Shown here one piece after another: positions 1 to 10,395 of a DNA stretch of 64,000 bases; positions within the stretch are counted from its first letter, which is position 1; every line of letters starts with the position of its first letter. Below the pieces are notes generated by a model. That model did not search any database. It had not been told where the DNA came from and saw nothing but the letters and a program-made list of their open reading frames with translations. A program made the translations under genes and the position numbers. Source of the stretch: Hemerocallis citrina (Eukaryota > Streptophyta > Magnoliopsida > Asparagales > Asphodelaceae); assembly GCA_017893485.1 (NCBI GenBank), contig CM030360.1, forward strand, positions 7,992,870 to 8,056,869, read 5' to 3'.

Positions 1-1580
1 ATTACCTCATGAAGATCCAGGTTACCGCTGAGCCCCTTCGAGTTCAGGTCCTTGTTGAAGGTCATCACTTGAGGCGATGGTATGCCGACCTCCAAGGGGA
101 TTACCACCTCCGATCTAATTATACTTCTGAATGGCAATTCTCCCATCGGTATCCTCTTGGTTGTTTTCTATATGACCATAACACACTTGGATGTTCCTCA
201 ACCTACAATCCTTTAGGAGACTCATGTAGCCATTTCTACAGGCCGTCTAGGATCAGACAGTTAACATTCTCAGCATGACCATTGGACTGGGTTGTGAGAT
301 AGATGAGAATCTCTGCTGAATCCCCAATTCCATGCAGAATTGGTGGAATTCCCTTGTTGGCAAACTGAGTCTCGTTGTCTGTAACAAGGATTCAAGGGAT
401 CCCGAACCGGCAAATAATGTTCTTCCAGAAGAACTGCTGAACTTGGTGTTATGTGATGGTAGCCATTGGTTCGGCCTTGATCCACTTTGTGAAGTAGACG
501 ATGGCCATACTGAAGAAACTTTGTTGTCTTTTTTCCCTGGGAAAAAAGATGCCTAGATCCATCCCCCACATGGTGAAGGGGGGCGTACTCGAGATTGATT
601 TGAGCTCTGCTTGGGGAGCGTGCTAGATCGAGGAGTACCTCTGGCAAGGTCCACACCGATGAACGTGCTCTTGTGCATCTTATAGCAGTGTTGGCCAGTA
701 GTATATGTGGTTGAGGATTTTCTGGCGGGGGACCAAGCTCCCTTGTGGCAGCTGCTGGCTCCCCCATGCACTTCCTTGAAGGCATACTGAGCTTCTTCGA
801 GAGAAAGACATCATAGATAGGGTCGTCTGTCAATCATAGTGTATGACCATCTGAACAACACCCCTTCCATAAGGGTATACTTTTTTGCCCTCACCCAGAG
901 CATCCTTGCCTCGGAGGGTTCATCTGAAAGAACCCTCTTATGAAGAAAGTTGAATATGGGGTCCATCCATCTCCCCGAATGTGTCTGAGGGCCAATGTAG
1001 AATGCTTCTGCATTCTCTCTATCAATGCTCGGACTGACCAGGACTTCCACAAGCATACTGTGATCAAGCCCCTCGAAGGAGGATGATGCCAATTTGGAGA
1101 GAGCGTCTGTTTGACTATTCTCTTCGTGGACAATGCAAGTGATCGAGGCTTCTTTGAAGTTTACTAGAAGCCCCTTAATGTGTGCCAGGTACTCGATCAT
1201 ACGAGCATCTCGGGCTTCATATTACCCAGAAATCTGGTTTGCTACCAATTGTGAATTGTTGAAAACTCTCACCCGTTCTGCCCTGACTTTCTAGCCAAGA
1301 GTAGTACGAGGATCAGTGCCTCGTACTCAACCTCGTTATTAGAGGCTCAGAAGTTCAAGCGCATAGAGTATAAGAGGATGAATTAATCCGGACCTTGCCA
1401 TATCACTTCTGCCCCGCTCCCTTTGGGCATGCCTTGTTGAGGTTTGTAAATTCTGCACACATCCTCCACTTGCCGCTCACTTTCTTCACCATTACAATAT
1501 TTGCCAACCACTCCGGTCAGTTGACTTCCTGGATGAAGTAGGCGGCGAGAAGTTTATCAACCTCCTCCTTCACATCATGT
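1..1580 (-). pseudogene. pol remnant: RT N-terminus, RNase H and integrase with an internal deletion
   Basis: Reading leftward on the minus strand, 1440-1570 encodes the start of a gypsy reverse transcriptase (EEVDKLLAA, then MVKKVSGKWRMC, then NLNKACPKG). The next residues, from about 1430, already belong to RNase H (SGAEVIWQGPD, then ASNNEVEYEA, then the 811-1200 ORF with DALSKLASS). The RT palm with its YxDD motif is therefore missing. Integrase follows: a zinc-binding-type segment at 553-771, then core motifs near 330-540 including TDNETQF. Several frameshifts and stops are present, and the gene runs off base 1. Confidence 0.7.
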
Positions 1581-2036
1581 TGCATGTCAGAGGCAAACTT
1601 TATGCACTTCTACTGCATTGGTCTAGTTTCCAAATCAACTCTTAGTTCGTGCATTATTAATTCCTCTAATATGCCCAGCATGTCCGAGGTCGTCCAGGAA
1701 AATAGATCACAATTTTCTTGGATTCAATCGATGATCGTTTCCTTGTATTCGAGAGGCAGAACCTTGCTTATTTGGAATCTCGTGGTCTCATCCTCCTCAG
1801 AGAAGGGGACCTCTTCTAGTTCATCAATGGGATCAGAGCTAATCAAGCTCCTATTGGAGGGGAGCTCTGCTGCATCTAGGGGGAGGACGGTGTGGTGATA
1901 TAGCATGCCTGAGCCACCTGCTGACTACCCTTAACCACTCCAACCCCGAAATTTGTGGGGACTCATGTGATATGCCGAGGCCATTTCTTGTAGGGACGTG
2001 AGGTCGAGGCATCCGAAAATGGCATTATAGGCAACT

Positions 2037-2357
2037 TTAAACATTAACAACCATGAAGTCCATCGTCTTGGTTTGGGTTGTCAAGGATTTTCCTGTTGTC
2101 ATATCAAATGTGATAATCCCTTCGATTTGAACCGGAACTCCAGAGAAATTTTGAAGGGTATAGCTGGTCGACTTTAGACTATCCCTGGAGAGTTTGAGGC
2201 CCTCAAAGGTATCTAGAAAAAGGATGTTGATCAAACTACCATTTTCGAGGAGGATGCGACGAACCTCATGGTTTTCCAAGCCGAGATTAATCACTAATGT
2301 GTTGCAATGGAGAGTGCAGATGCCTTCGAGATCTTTGTCCGAGAAAAAGACATGCAA
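2037..2357 (-). pseudogene. aspartic protease domain of the Tat-like element
   Basis: This 106-codon open stretch matches the retropepsin-like region of Tat-type gypsy elements: FSDKDLEGI, then HCNTLVINL, then the active-site region, then GVPVQIEGIITFD. Where the catalytic D-(T/S/N)-G triad is expected it reads ENGS, so Asp is replaced by Glu. The plus-strand relative has NNGS at the same place. Either the domain is inactive, or this lineage does not use that residue. The expected continuation into pol lies downstream in a broken frame (1724-1906). Confidence 0.6.
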
Positions 2358-2513
2358 TCCCAGATTTTTTTTGGGGCGGGGGGGCAGTTGTGGACCGAGT
2401 TCACCTATCGGATGAACGCCCTCCTAGAGGAGTTAAAGTTTTCCCCCATAGGTCCTCCATGTATGGAATGGAGAATGGCCAGCCTCTTGAACTCCTAGGC
2501 TCCGGGTCTTTCT

Positions 2514-3491
2514 CTAGACCCTTATTGGGCCTTCAGAGAGGAGGAGAAGTCCTATGGTCCTTCCGAGTAAATTAGACAAGTAGCCCCTTATAATTATGGC
2601 TTCGATTTTATCTTCCAGGGTTGGATAGTCATCAGTTTCATGATCGTGGTCTCTATAGAAATGACACCATAACCTTTTATTCCTTTTCTTACTGATGGGA
2701 TATTCATCCAAGGGGGATGTCGGATCAGCCCCTCTTCCTCCACTTCCATGAGTATTGCGGAGACACTTGCATTGAGCGGGGTGATTTTTTGGAGGATGCA
2801 TCTGACTAGAGGCATCCTTCTAAGACTCCTTGCGAGACTCGACACTATCAATTTTCCTTTTCCCTTTGATGGGGATTCCTTGCGCCCCCCAGGATGGAGG
2901 GCCTCCTCGGCCCGGATATACTTCTCGCTTTGAAGGAGGAGGTCGAAAAAATCTGAGGGAGGCTTCTTAGCGAGTGAGGTCTTCAGGAGGTCGTGTCGGA
3001 TGTTGTGTCTGAAGGAAGCTGCCGTGACCCCAACATCAATGGAGGGGATGGACCTGGCCTCCGCTGTAAACCTCTGGACGAAGTCTCGGAGCGGCTCTCC
3101 TTCTTTTTGCTTCACATTTAGCAAGGCGGCACTCATTTTCTGAGCCTTGTGACTTGTTACAAAGTGCATGAAGAAGCCCTCCCCGAGTTGGTTGAAGGAG
3201 TAGAAGGAGTCAGGGGCGAGCTAGGAATACCACTATGTTGCTGAACCTCTCGGGTGGGGAATGTTCTGCAGAGGAGTGCATCAGAGGTGCTATAAATCAT
3301 CATGAGTGTTTTGGAACTCTTGATGTGATCAGCTGGTTCGGACTCATCGTTGTAAGTCTGAATGTTGAAGGCTTGAAACCTCTCGGGACCGGGACTTCGA
3401 GAATGAAAGAGGAAAAGGGGGATCTGGTCGAGTGGTACCCCCTATTTAATTGCCTCCCGTCCTTCCCTATTCGGGTGAGTCGATCCTCCAT
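2514..3491 (-). pseudogene. gag of the Tat-like element (broken)
   Basis: Structural capsid/nucleocapsid gene of the retrotransposon. The minus-strand reading has an N-terminal part near 3300-3491 with the motif PVPRGFKPSTF. The retrotransposon-gag core lies at 2594-3169 (HFVTSHKAQK, then LRDFVQRFTAEA, then LAKKPPSDFFDLLLQSEKY). A zinc-binding-like CHFYRDHDHETDDYP segment lies near 2620-2670. The parts fall in different frames, so at least two frameshifts are present. It aligns motif by motif with the gag at 12190-13135. No intact protein can be made. Confidence 0.7.
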
Positions 3492-4126
3492 CTCCTGAAG
3501 ATGCTTTAGGACCGTGTCTTCACATCCCTCGGATAGGGTGGAACAGTATGACTCCTCATTGTCAACTGGACAGATACGTGGGTTTTCCGAATGGTGGTCG
3601 TTCCCGGGTCCCCCCCTTGAGAGCTTGCATGACCTCGTTCCTGAAGTCCTGGAACTCGGCTCTTGTTACGAGCCCTTCCTCTTCCCGGTCGACCTTTAGG
3701 GCTCGCAGATTCACGAGAAAGAAGCTCCACTCGTCCTCCCGCCCATGGGGAGAGTTACCGTCATGGCTCCTTTGGCGATCCAAATGGGCTCCCCCGTTCT
3801 GGAGCGGTTAAACTCAACGTGGTGACGGAGGACCTTCTCCTATTGCCGGTTATTAATGAGGTCCCGACAGTCCAACTCTGCTGGGCACTCGGCCCTCCGG
3901 CCGGCTGAGCGAGAGGCACTGGGGTCAAGACCCTACCTACGTTCAGAGTGTGGCCATTGTGACCTTTGAATGACCGTCTTACTACAAGATGGATGCACCA
4001 GTGGACGATGAGGGGGGGGGGGGGGGGTCCGACTAATGACTTATAGCCGTCACCTTCTTCGCTTTCAGGGGCATGGCATAAGGAGGCTTCGGATCGTGGC
4101 GCTTGACCGGAAGGCGGATTGTGTTT

Positions 4127-4146
4127 TCCCACATACGACGCCAATT
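4127..4146 (-). other. primer-binding site of the Tat-like element
   Basis: On the minus strand the bases just inside the LTR read TTGGCGTCGTATGTGGGAA. The element at 10836 has the near-identical TTGGCACCATCTGTGGGAA just inside its LTR. This placement is typical of a tRNA primer site. I did not assign the tRNA. Confidence 0.55.
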
Positions 4147-4736
4147 TGAGGTTGCTTTTTATGGCATGACTGCAACAACTAATGAGTTTTTGTATTGAAG
4201 TAGAAAGCTTAGATTATAGCCGTCGATCTGGTGTTGAGGTGAGGCTAGTATTTGATTGGATATGTGGATCTGATGGTGGTTGCAATGGTTGCTGGCTGCC
4301 GAAAACCAACAAGGACAACCTGAAACACTAAGATGGATTCCAGCGACACCCTCTGACGATCTAGTCAGTAACCATAAGTGAAAAATTGGATTTAGAGTGC
4401 AAAATATTCATTACCTCGTAACTGAGGAGTGGATCTGTATTTACAAACCTGTGGAGGAGCAGTTAAGGAAGGTTTTCCTAACCGATTTGTTAAATCCCTT
4501 TGATTAAGGATCCGATTGGTTAATTATCTCCCTCGTTTTAGAGAGTTTGATTGACAATCATAAATGGCTGGTCAATCTCTCCTAATTGGGCTGTAGTTTG
4601 TCTTTACTCATTAACTGAGTTGGTGTGTTGGTCACGTGAGAGCCTGTAGTCATCACGAAATGACTGTTTCGTCCTTTAGGTTTTCCAAGATTCGTACAGG
4701 AATCGTACGACCCTAATCATCCGTGCCACATCAACA
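4147..4736 (-). repeat. 5' LTR of the Tat-like element
   Basis: On the minus strand the LTR begins TGTTGATGTGGCACGG at 4736 and ends just before the primer-binding site at 4146. Near its start it shares the stretch CGTACGATTCCTG with the LTR of the plus-strand element at 10836, which supports the boundary. The partner LTR lies outside the window, so the target duplication cannot be checked. Confidence 0.6.
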
Positions 4737-5098
4737 GGTACGGGCAATGATCCACATCCCACTAATGTCATTCATGTATACTTCTCTTTTCTTTTCTTTT
4801 CTATTTTTCATGATCACAAGTACCCCTCTATTTGCTGAAAGCAACATAACTGAACTCACCCAGTTAACCGCATGTATTTGTTTAACTCACAAGTACCCCT
4901 CTATTGTGAAAAAAGCAGATGCCTTGTAAGTGACCTGGTATAATCATTACTAAATTTCCCACTTTAAAAATAAAAATAAAAATAAAAATAAAAAATAAAG
5001 ACATCTTGTTATAAAGTCAAAGAGATACTTCTAACAAGACCAATATAGATTAAACATCACTGACTCTTATCGCATATTCATTAACCATTAACAAAGTC
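4737..5098 (+). promoter_or_regulatory. upstream region of the WAT1-type gene
   Basis: These 362 bases lie between the Tat-like 5' LTR and the WAT1-type start codon. They hold a CT-rich stretch near 4780-4810 and an AAAAT microsatellite near 4972-5000. I see no coding exon. It is probably the proximal promoter and 5' UTR of the disrupted gene, cut off from anything further upstream by the retroelement. No TATA box could be singled out. Confidence 0.35.
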
Positions 5099-5203
5099 AT
5101 GAATGATAAGAAGCCGTATCTGGAGGTTTTGATCATCCAGTTGATCTACACAGGCTTATATGTGATAGCAGAGGCTGCATTCGATGAAGGTTTGAGTACT
5201 TTC

Positions 5204-5758
5204 TGTGGGGTTCCTTCCTTAATTGAGAATAATATGGAATTCTCTAGAGATGTGGAGTATCCTAGAGCTTCATGGAAGAGTGTGGAAGGAAGTTGAAAGG
5301 TATAGTTTCATGGAGATCTCTAGAAATGGAGAAATCTAGAGAGTTGGTATAGTTTCATGGAGATCTCTAGAAATGGAGAATTCTAGATAGTTAATCTCCA
5401 CCCTTGGATCAAATTAATCTCCACCGTTCATTGTGGGTGTGGAGTAGTATAAATAGGGGTGGAAGTCTTCATTCCTACTCACTCTAAAAACAAGTTCTTG
5501 TAATCCAAAGTGAGAGTTAGAGAGCCACTTTGAGAGAAAGTAAGATAACTTGAGAAGTTCTAATTCTTAAGCTTGAGTGAGCCACAAAATTGTGAGAGTG
5601 TGTTATATAGAGTCAAATTTTTGTAATACTATTACTCTTTGTATAGTAGAAGAATCTCCATTTGAGTTGTAAATCTTTCTTGCATCTATTTCTATCTATA
5701 TCTTTAAGTGCCCATCTTAACTTCACAAAGCGGGAAAATACCGAGTTTTTTCCCAACA
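5204..5758 (+). repeat. 5' LTR of the copia element
   Basis: It starts TGTGGGGTTCC and ends TTTCCCAACA. A TATA box (TATAAATA) lies near 5449-5456, followed by the presumed R and U5 parts. It contains two copies of a 47 bp tandem repeat at 5299-5392. The first bases read TGTGGGG here but TGTTGGG in the 3' LTR. Confidence 0.93.
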
Positions 5759-5759
5759 G

Positions 5760-5774
5760 TGGTATTAGAGCCAG
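5760..5774 (+). other. primer-binding site (tRNA-Met type) of the copia element
   Basis: One base after the LTR the sequence reads TGGTATTAGAGCCA. It differs at one base from the usual plant TGGTATCAGAGCC site, which pairs with the 3' end of initiator tRNA-Met. Confidence 0.85.
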
Positions 5775-5811
5775 GTTCACACACCGTCGTCATCATCTCG
5801 TGCGGTTTAAG

Positions 5812-6588
5812 ATGGAGGACATCGTCACCCATGATGGAGATATGTTCAAACTCACCGCCAACAACTACTCATATTGGAAGCCGATGATGGAAGATCATCT
5901 ATATTGCAAAGACTTGCATGAGCCCATCATCCACAATACCAAGGTGGGAGGAAAGAGCGATGCAGAATGGGAGTTGCTCAATCGAAAAGCCGTTGCCATG
6001 ATCCGTAAGTACATCGACCGATCTCTCTTCGAGCATGTCTCTACGTATACAAATGCTTATGAATTATGGACAAAGCTTGAGTCCATGATTCAAAAGAAGA
6101 CGCCTCGTAACAAAGCCAATTTAGTTCGACGATTGGTGAAGTCGGAGTATAAGGATGGTCAAAGCATGATTGAGCACTTGAATAATTTCAAGGGGCTCGT
6201 AAATCAGCTAATGAAAACTGAATTGAAGATTGAAGATGAGTTGCAAGCCCTTTTACTCCTTATCTCATTGCCTGAAAGTTGGGATACACTCGTGATTACA
6301 CTTAGTAACTCAACTCCTGAAGGAAAGCTCACCATGGATACCGTCAGTGATAGCCTTCTTGGTGAAGAAGCAAGGAGGAAGGAACGAGGCGATTCTGTCT
6401 TTTCCGAGGCAAATGTTTTCGAAAATTGGGTAAAGAATGATGGTCGTGGACGTAGCAAGGGCCGAGAATCAAACCAATCCCGAGGTAGATCCAAATCATG
6501 ATCAAAGATTACATGCTACTACTGTGGAAGGACGGGCCACAAGAAAGCAGAGTGTCGATCTTTCAAGAGAGATCAAAAGGCGGGTGAT
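5812..6588 (+). pseudogene. copia gag
   Basis: The start is ATG at 5812, 53 bp after the 5' LTR, and gives the family-typical beginning MEDIVTHDGDMFKLTANNYS. A retrotransposon-gag core follows (WTKLESMIQKKTPRNK, then LVRRLVKSEY, then LLISLPESW). An in-frame TGA at 6499-6501 interrupts the arginine-rich tail just before the nucleocapsid zinc knuckle, CYYCGRTGHKKAEC (CX2CX4HX4C). Frame 1 continues past the stop into the protease ORF, so the break is a single nonsense codon. Readthrough is possible but not indicated. Confidence 0.85.
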
Positions 6589-8132
6589 GTGAAGCCATAC
6601 CAAATCAAGAAGCAAGAAGAGAAGAGTACTACTGCTGTTGCTGCAAAAGAAGAACTGATTTATCTCATTGGAGAAGACAATATCCTAAACATTGCCTATG
6701 ATGATAGTTCTTGGATTATCGATTCTGGTGCTTCCTTCCATGTCACTCCCCATGGAAGTTTCTTCTCATCCTACCAAAGCGGTGACTTTGGTACGGTGCA
6801 AATGGGAAATCAAGATAGGAGCAAAATTGTCGGGATAGGTGACATCATCCTTACAACAAGTACTGGATGCAAGCTTGTCCTAAAAGATGTGAGACATGTC
6901 CCAGCTATGCGTCTCAATCTTATCTCTGCTGGAAAGCTTGATGATGTGGTTCTGGTGAATTACTTTGGTGAAGGAAAGTGGAAGCTCACCAAGAAAGTTT
7001 AGTCGTGGCTCGAGGAAAGAAGGAGGGGTCATTTTACGTGATGCAAGCCAAGCTCTGCAAAGGGGAGGTGAATATCACCACCGATGATATGGATATATGG
7101 CATAGACTACTTGGACACATAAGCGAGAAAGGTCTTCACATACTCGCTCGTAACCAAGTTCTTCCTAATGTGAAAGGTAAAACACTTGATCCTTGTGCTC
7201 ATTGCTTGGCTGGAAAACAACATAAAGTTGCTTTCAAAAGATCTTCTTCACCCACAAGGAGAAAGAATATCTTAGATCTTGTACACACCGATGTGTGCTC
7301 AATGTCCGAGACGTCCATTGGCGGTGCATCATATTTTGTCACCTTCATTGATGACCATTCAAGGAAGGTGTGGTTGCACTTATTAAAAACATAGGATCAA
7401 GTGCTTGATGCATTCAAGGAGTTTCATGCCCAAGTGGAATGCGAGACAGGAAGGAAGATCAAATGTGTCCGATCAAACAATGGAGGTGAATATAGAGGTC
7501 CCTTTGAAGCCTATTGCAGGAAATATAGAATAAGACTAGAGAAGACTCCACCCAAGACACCGCAGTTAAATGGATTAGCTGAGAGAATGAATCGAACTAT
7601 CGAGGAAAGAGTTTGATGTGTGCTCTCTCATGCCAAATTGCCTAAGTCATTCTGGGGGGAAGCTGTGATGACCGTTGTTGACGTCATCAACCTTTCACCA
7701 TCGGTATCTTTGGACGGAGCTATCCCAGAGGAAGTTTGGTCAGGCAAAAAGGCTACCTAAAGTCATCTCAAGGTGTTCGGATGCAGAGCATTTGTTCACA
7801 TACCCAAAGACGAGAGAGCCAAACTGGATGTAAAGACAAAGGAATGCATCTACCTTCGCTTGCCAAAGGATGAGTTTGGATACCGATTTTGGGATCCAAT
7901 CAACAAGAAGAATGTTCGTAGCCGAGATGTGGTATTCTTCGAGGACCAAACAATTGAAGATATCCAGAAATCGGAGAGGCCAAGATTGAGAAGCAACTGT
8001 AGTATAGACCTTACACTGGCTCATCAAGAGGAGAATGTCACACCAGAAAATAATGAAGCTAAAGATCTCGAGCCTATCCTAGAGCCAAATAATCTAGAGA
8101 CTCAAGATGAGTCAAGCTCTCCACTGAGTTGA
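6589..8132 (+). pseudogene. copia protease and integrase
   Basis: The protease has the active-site motif DSGAS near 6720. A frameshift near 7000 leads into the frame with GAG-pre-integrase and the integrase zinc finger (WHRLLGHISEKGL, then CAHCLAGKQHK), followed by the core. The first catalytic Asp is present (HTDVCSM). The second is Asn (SNNGGEY in place of the usual SDNGGEY), and the Glu lies in ERMNRTIEE. In-frame stops fall at 7392-7394 (TAG), 7614-7616 (TGA) and 7758-7760 (TAA). A second frameshift near 8125 separates this part from RT. The protein cannot be functional. Confidence 0.85.
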
Positions 8133-9772
8133 GACGATCTTCGAGTGACCGAAGACCATCTACTCGTTATCGTACGGAGGAGTTTGTGACGGTCACCGAT
8201 GAGGGGGAGCCTCAAAGTTATAAGGAAGCCATAACTGACACTCATAAAGAAGAGTGGATAAAAGCCATGCAAGAGGAGATGCAATCCTTGCATGAGAATC
8301 ATACCTACGAACTAATGGAGCTTCCAAAAGGAAAAAAAGCCTTGAAGAATAAGTGGGTGTATCGAATCAAGACCGAAGATAGTAGCTCGAAGCCTCACTA
8401 CAAAGCTCGGTTGGTTGTTAAGGGATTCAGTCAAGGGAAAGGTATTGACTTTGAAGAAATGTTTTCTCCGGTGGTAAAAATGTCATCCATCTGTATTGTT
8501 CTTGGCCTAGCAGCGGTACAAGACTTGGAGATCGAACAACTCGATGTCAAGATAGCATTCCTCCATGGAGATCTAGAGAAAGAGATCTACATGGAGCAGC
8601 CGGAGGGGTTCAAAGTTCCTGGCAAAGAGAATTTGGTGTGCCGGCTAACGAAGAGTCTATATGGCCTTAAGCAAGCACCAAGACAATGGTACAAGAAGTT
8701 CGAGTCCTTCATGGCAGAACATAACTTCAAGAAGACGGAAAGCGATCATTGTGTCTTCATAAAGAGGTATGGAGGTGGCGATTTCCTCATAGTCTTACTC
8801 TATGTTGATGATATGTTGATTGTTGGACTAGATCGCACAAAAATTGATGCTTTGAAAAAGGATCTAAGCAAGAGCTTCGCCATGAAAGATTTGGGACCGG
8901 CTAGACAAATCCTTGGAATGAGGATCACTCGTGATAGATCAAGAAAGTTATTGTGGCTATCACAAGAGAAGTACATTGAGAAAGTGTTGGAAAGATTCAA
9001 CATGCACAAAGCAAAGCCGGTCAACATACCACTTGCTGGACACTTCAAGTTGAGTATGGAGCAAAGTCCAAAAAGTGAGGAAGAAAAGAAGGAAATGAAG
9101 ACGATTCCTTATTCATCCGCGGTAGGTAGTCTTATGTATGCAATGATATGCACAAGACTCGACATCGCCTATGCAGTTGGTGTTGTTAGTCGCTTCTTGG
9201 CCAATCTGGGGAAAGAGCATTGGGATGCAGTCAAATGGATCTTTCGGTATCTACGAGGTACATCCAAAAAGTGTTTATGTTTTGGAAATGGAAAATCTAT
9301 GTTAGAAGGATACACAGATGCAGATTTAGCTGGCGACGTTGATTATAGGAAATCAACATCGGGATACCTAACTATTCTAGCAGGGGGAGCTGTTTCTTGG
9401 CAATCAAAGTTGCAAAAGTGTGTTGCTTTGTCCACTACCGAAGCTGAGTACATCGCAGCTACTGAAGCTTGCAAGGAGATGTTGTGGATGAAGAATTTGC
9501 TGCTAGAGCTAGGAGTAGTCCAAGACAAGTATGTCTTGAAGTACGACAATCAAAGTGCAATTTACTTAGCAAAGAACTCTACCTTTCTTTCTCGCACAAA
9601 GCACACTGATACACGGTATCATTGGATCCGAGAAGCTCTCGAAGAAAGGCGCATACACCTTGAGAATGTTCACACGGAAGAAAACTGGTCCAACATGATG
9701 ACCATGGTAATACCGACAAATAAATTTGAGGATTGTTGTGAAGGTGCCGGTTTGCTACTACCTCCCAATTAA
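8129..9772 (+). CDS. copia reverse transcriptase and RNase H (open part of pol)
   Basis: This 547-codon open frame makes the RT-RNase H part of the copia polyprotein. RT motifs appear in order: EEMQSLHENHTYEL, KARLVVKGFSQGKG, QLDVKIAFLHGDLE, LYGLKQAPRQWY, and the catalytic YVDD near 8800-8811. The RNase H part has DADLAGD, STTEAEY and YDNQSA. In an intact element this would be the C-terminal half of one Gag-Pol. Here it is cut off from the upstream domains by the frameshift near 8125, so the ATG at 8129 is only the first in the open frame, not a proven start. It ends 17 bp before the 3' LTR. Confidence 0.9.
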   Translation: MRRSSSDRRPSTRYRTEEFVTVTDEGEPQSYKEAITDTHKEEWIKAMQEEMQSLHENHTYELMELPKGKKALKNKWVYRIKTEDSSSKPHYKARLVVKGFSQGKGIDFEEMFSPVVKMSSICIVLGLAAVQDLEIEQLDVKIAFLHGDLEKEIYMEQPEGFKVPGKENLVCRLTKSLYGLKQAPRQWYKKFESFMAEHNFKKTESDHCVFIKRYGGGDFLIVLLYVDDMLIVGLDRTKIDALKKDLSKSFAMKDLGPARQILGMRITRDRSRKLLWLSQEKYIEKVLERFNMHKAKPVNIPLAGHFKLSMEQSPKSEEEKKEMKTIPYSSAVGSLMYAMICTRLDIAYAVGVVSRFLANLGKEHWDAVKWIFRYLRGTSKKCLCFGNGKSMLEGYTDADLAGDVDYRKSTSGYLTILAGGAVSWQSKLQKCVALSTTEAEYIAATEACKEMLWMKNLLLELGVVQDKYVLKYDNQSAIYLAKNSTFLSRTKHTDTRYHWIREALEERRIHLENVHTEENWSNMMTMVIPTNKFEDCCEGAGLLLPPN

Positions 9773-9789
9773 GTCAGGAGGGGGAGATT
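9773..9789 (+). other. polypurine tract of the copia element
   Basis: The purine-rich run AGGAGGGGGAGA lies between the pol stop codon and the first base of the 3' LTR. This is the expected place for plus-strand DNA priming. Confidence 0.8.
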
Positions 9790-10390
9790 TGTTGGGTTCC
9801 TTCCTTAATTGAGAATAATATGGAATTCTCTAGAGATGTGGAGTATCCTAGAGCTTCATGGAAGAGTGTGGAAGGAAGTTGAAAGGTATAGTTTCATGGA
9901 GATCTCTAGAAATGGAGAAATCTAGAGAGTTGGTATAGTTTCATGGAGATCTCTAGAAATGGAGAAATCTAGAGAGTTGGTATAGTTTCATGGAGATCTC
10001 TAGAAATGGAGAATTCTAGATAGTTAATCTCCACCCTTGGATCAAATTAATCTCCACCGTTCATTGTGGGTGTGGAGTAGTATAAATAGGGGTGGAAGCC
10101 TTCATTCCTACTCACTCCAAAAACAAGTTCTTGTAATCCAAAGTGAGAGTTAGAGAGCCACTTTGGAGAAAGTAAGATAACTTGAGAAGTTCTAATTCTC
10201 AAGCTTGAGTGAGCCACAAAATTGTGAGAGTGTGTTATAGAGAGTCAAATTCTTGTAATACTACTACTGTTTGTATAGTAGAAGAATCTCTATTTGAGTT
10301 GTAAATCTCTCTTGCATCTATTTCTATCTATATCTTTAAGTGCCCATCTTAACTTCACGAAGCGGGAAAATACCGAGTTTTTTCCCAACA
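9790..10390 (+). repeat. 3' LTR of the copia element
   Basis: It starts TGTTGGGTTCC right after the purine tract and ends TTTCCCAACA. It is nearly identical to the 5' LTR apart from scattered substitutions, one 1 bp deletion and a third copy of the 47 bp repeat (9885-10025). That accounts for the 46 bp length difference. Confidence 0.93.
9885..10025 (+). repeat. 47 bp tandem repeat, three copies, in the copia 3' LTR
   Basis: Units start at 9885, 9932 and 9979 with GGTATAGTTTCATGGAG, and each contains the palindrome-like AGATCTCTAGAAATGGAGA. The 5' LTR has only two units (5299 and 5346). The repeat lies in U3, upstream of the TATA box, where enhancer-like repeats are often found. Confidence 0.85.
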
Positions 10391-10395
10391 CTTTC

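Larger units (their letters stand above)
1..4736 (-). mobile_element. Ty3/gypsy (Tat-like) retrotransposon, 5' portion, decayed
   Basis: Read on the minus strand, the order is 5' LTR (4147-4736), primer site, gag, protease, a piece of reverse transcriptase, RNase H and integrase, which is the Ty3/gypsy order. The gag and protease resemble those of the plus-strand element at 10836-32699, including the gag 'FYRDH' zinc-binding region, so the two are related members of the Tat-like group. The 3' end lies beyond base 1. Every coding part has stops or frameshifts, and most of the reverse transcriptase is missing. The 5' LTR ends 362 bp upstream of the WAT1-type start codon. The lineage name is inferred from motifs and is not proven. 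Confidence 0.8.
5204..10390 (+). mobile_element. complete Ty1/copia retrotransposon (Tork/Tnt1-like), TSD CTTTC
   Basis: It has two LTRs of 555 and 601 bp that start TG and end CA, and 5 bp target duplications CTTTC at 5199-5203 and 10391-10395. A tRNA-Met-type primer site follows the 5' LTR and a purine tract precedes the 3' LTR. The gene order is gag, protease, integrase, RT, RNase H, as in copia. The Tork/Tnt1 assignment rests on the RT and gag motifs and is an inference. Five nonsense or frameshift breaks lie in gag, protease and integrase, whereas RT-RNase H is open for 547 codons. It disrupts exon 1 of the WAT1-type gene. Confidence 0.93.

Noticed and set aside
9..833. Plus-strand and minus-strand short ORFs at the left edge as separate genes
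   Set aside because: They are frame fragments of the Tat-like integrase on the minus strand.
4723..4929. 68-codon ORF with a hydrophobic start, resembling a signal peptide
   Set aside because: It begins inside the Tat-like LTR and runs through CT-rich promoter-like sequence; no family match is recognised.
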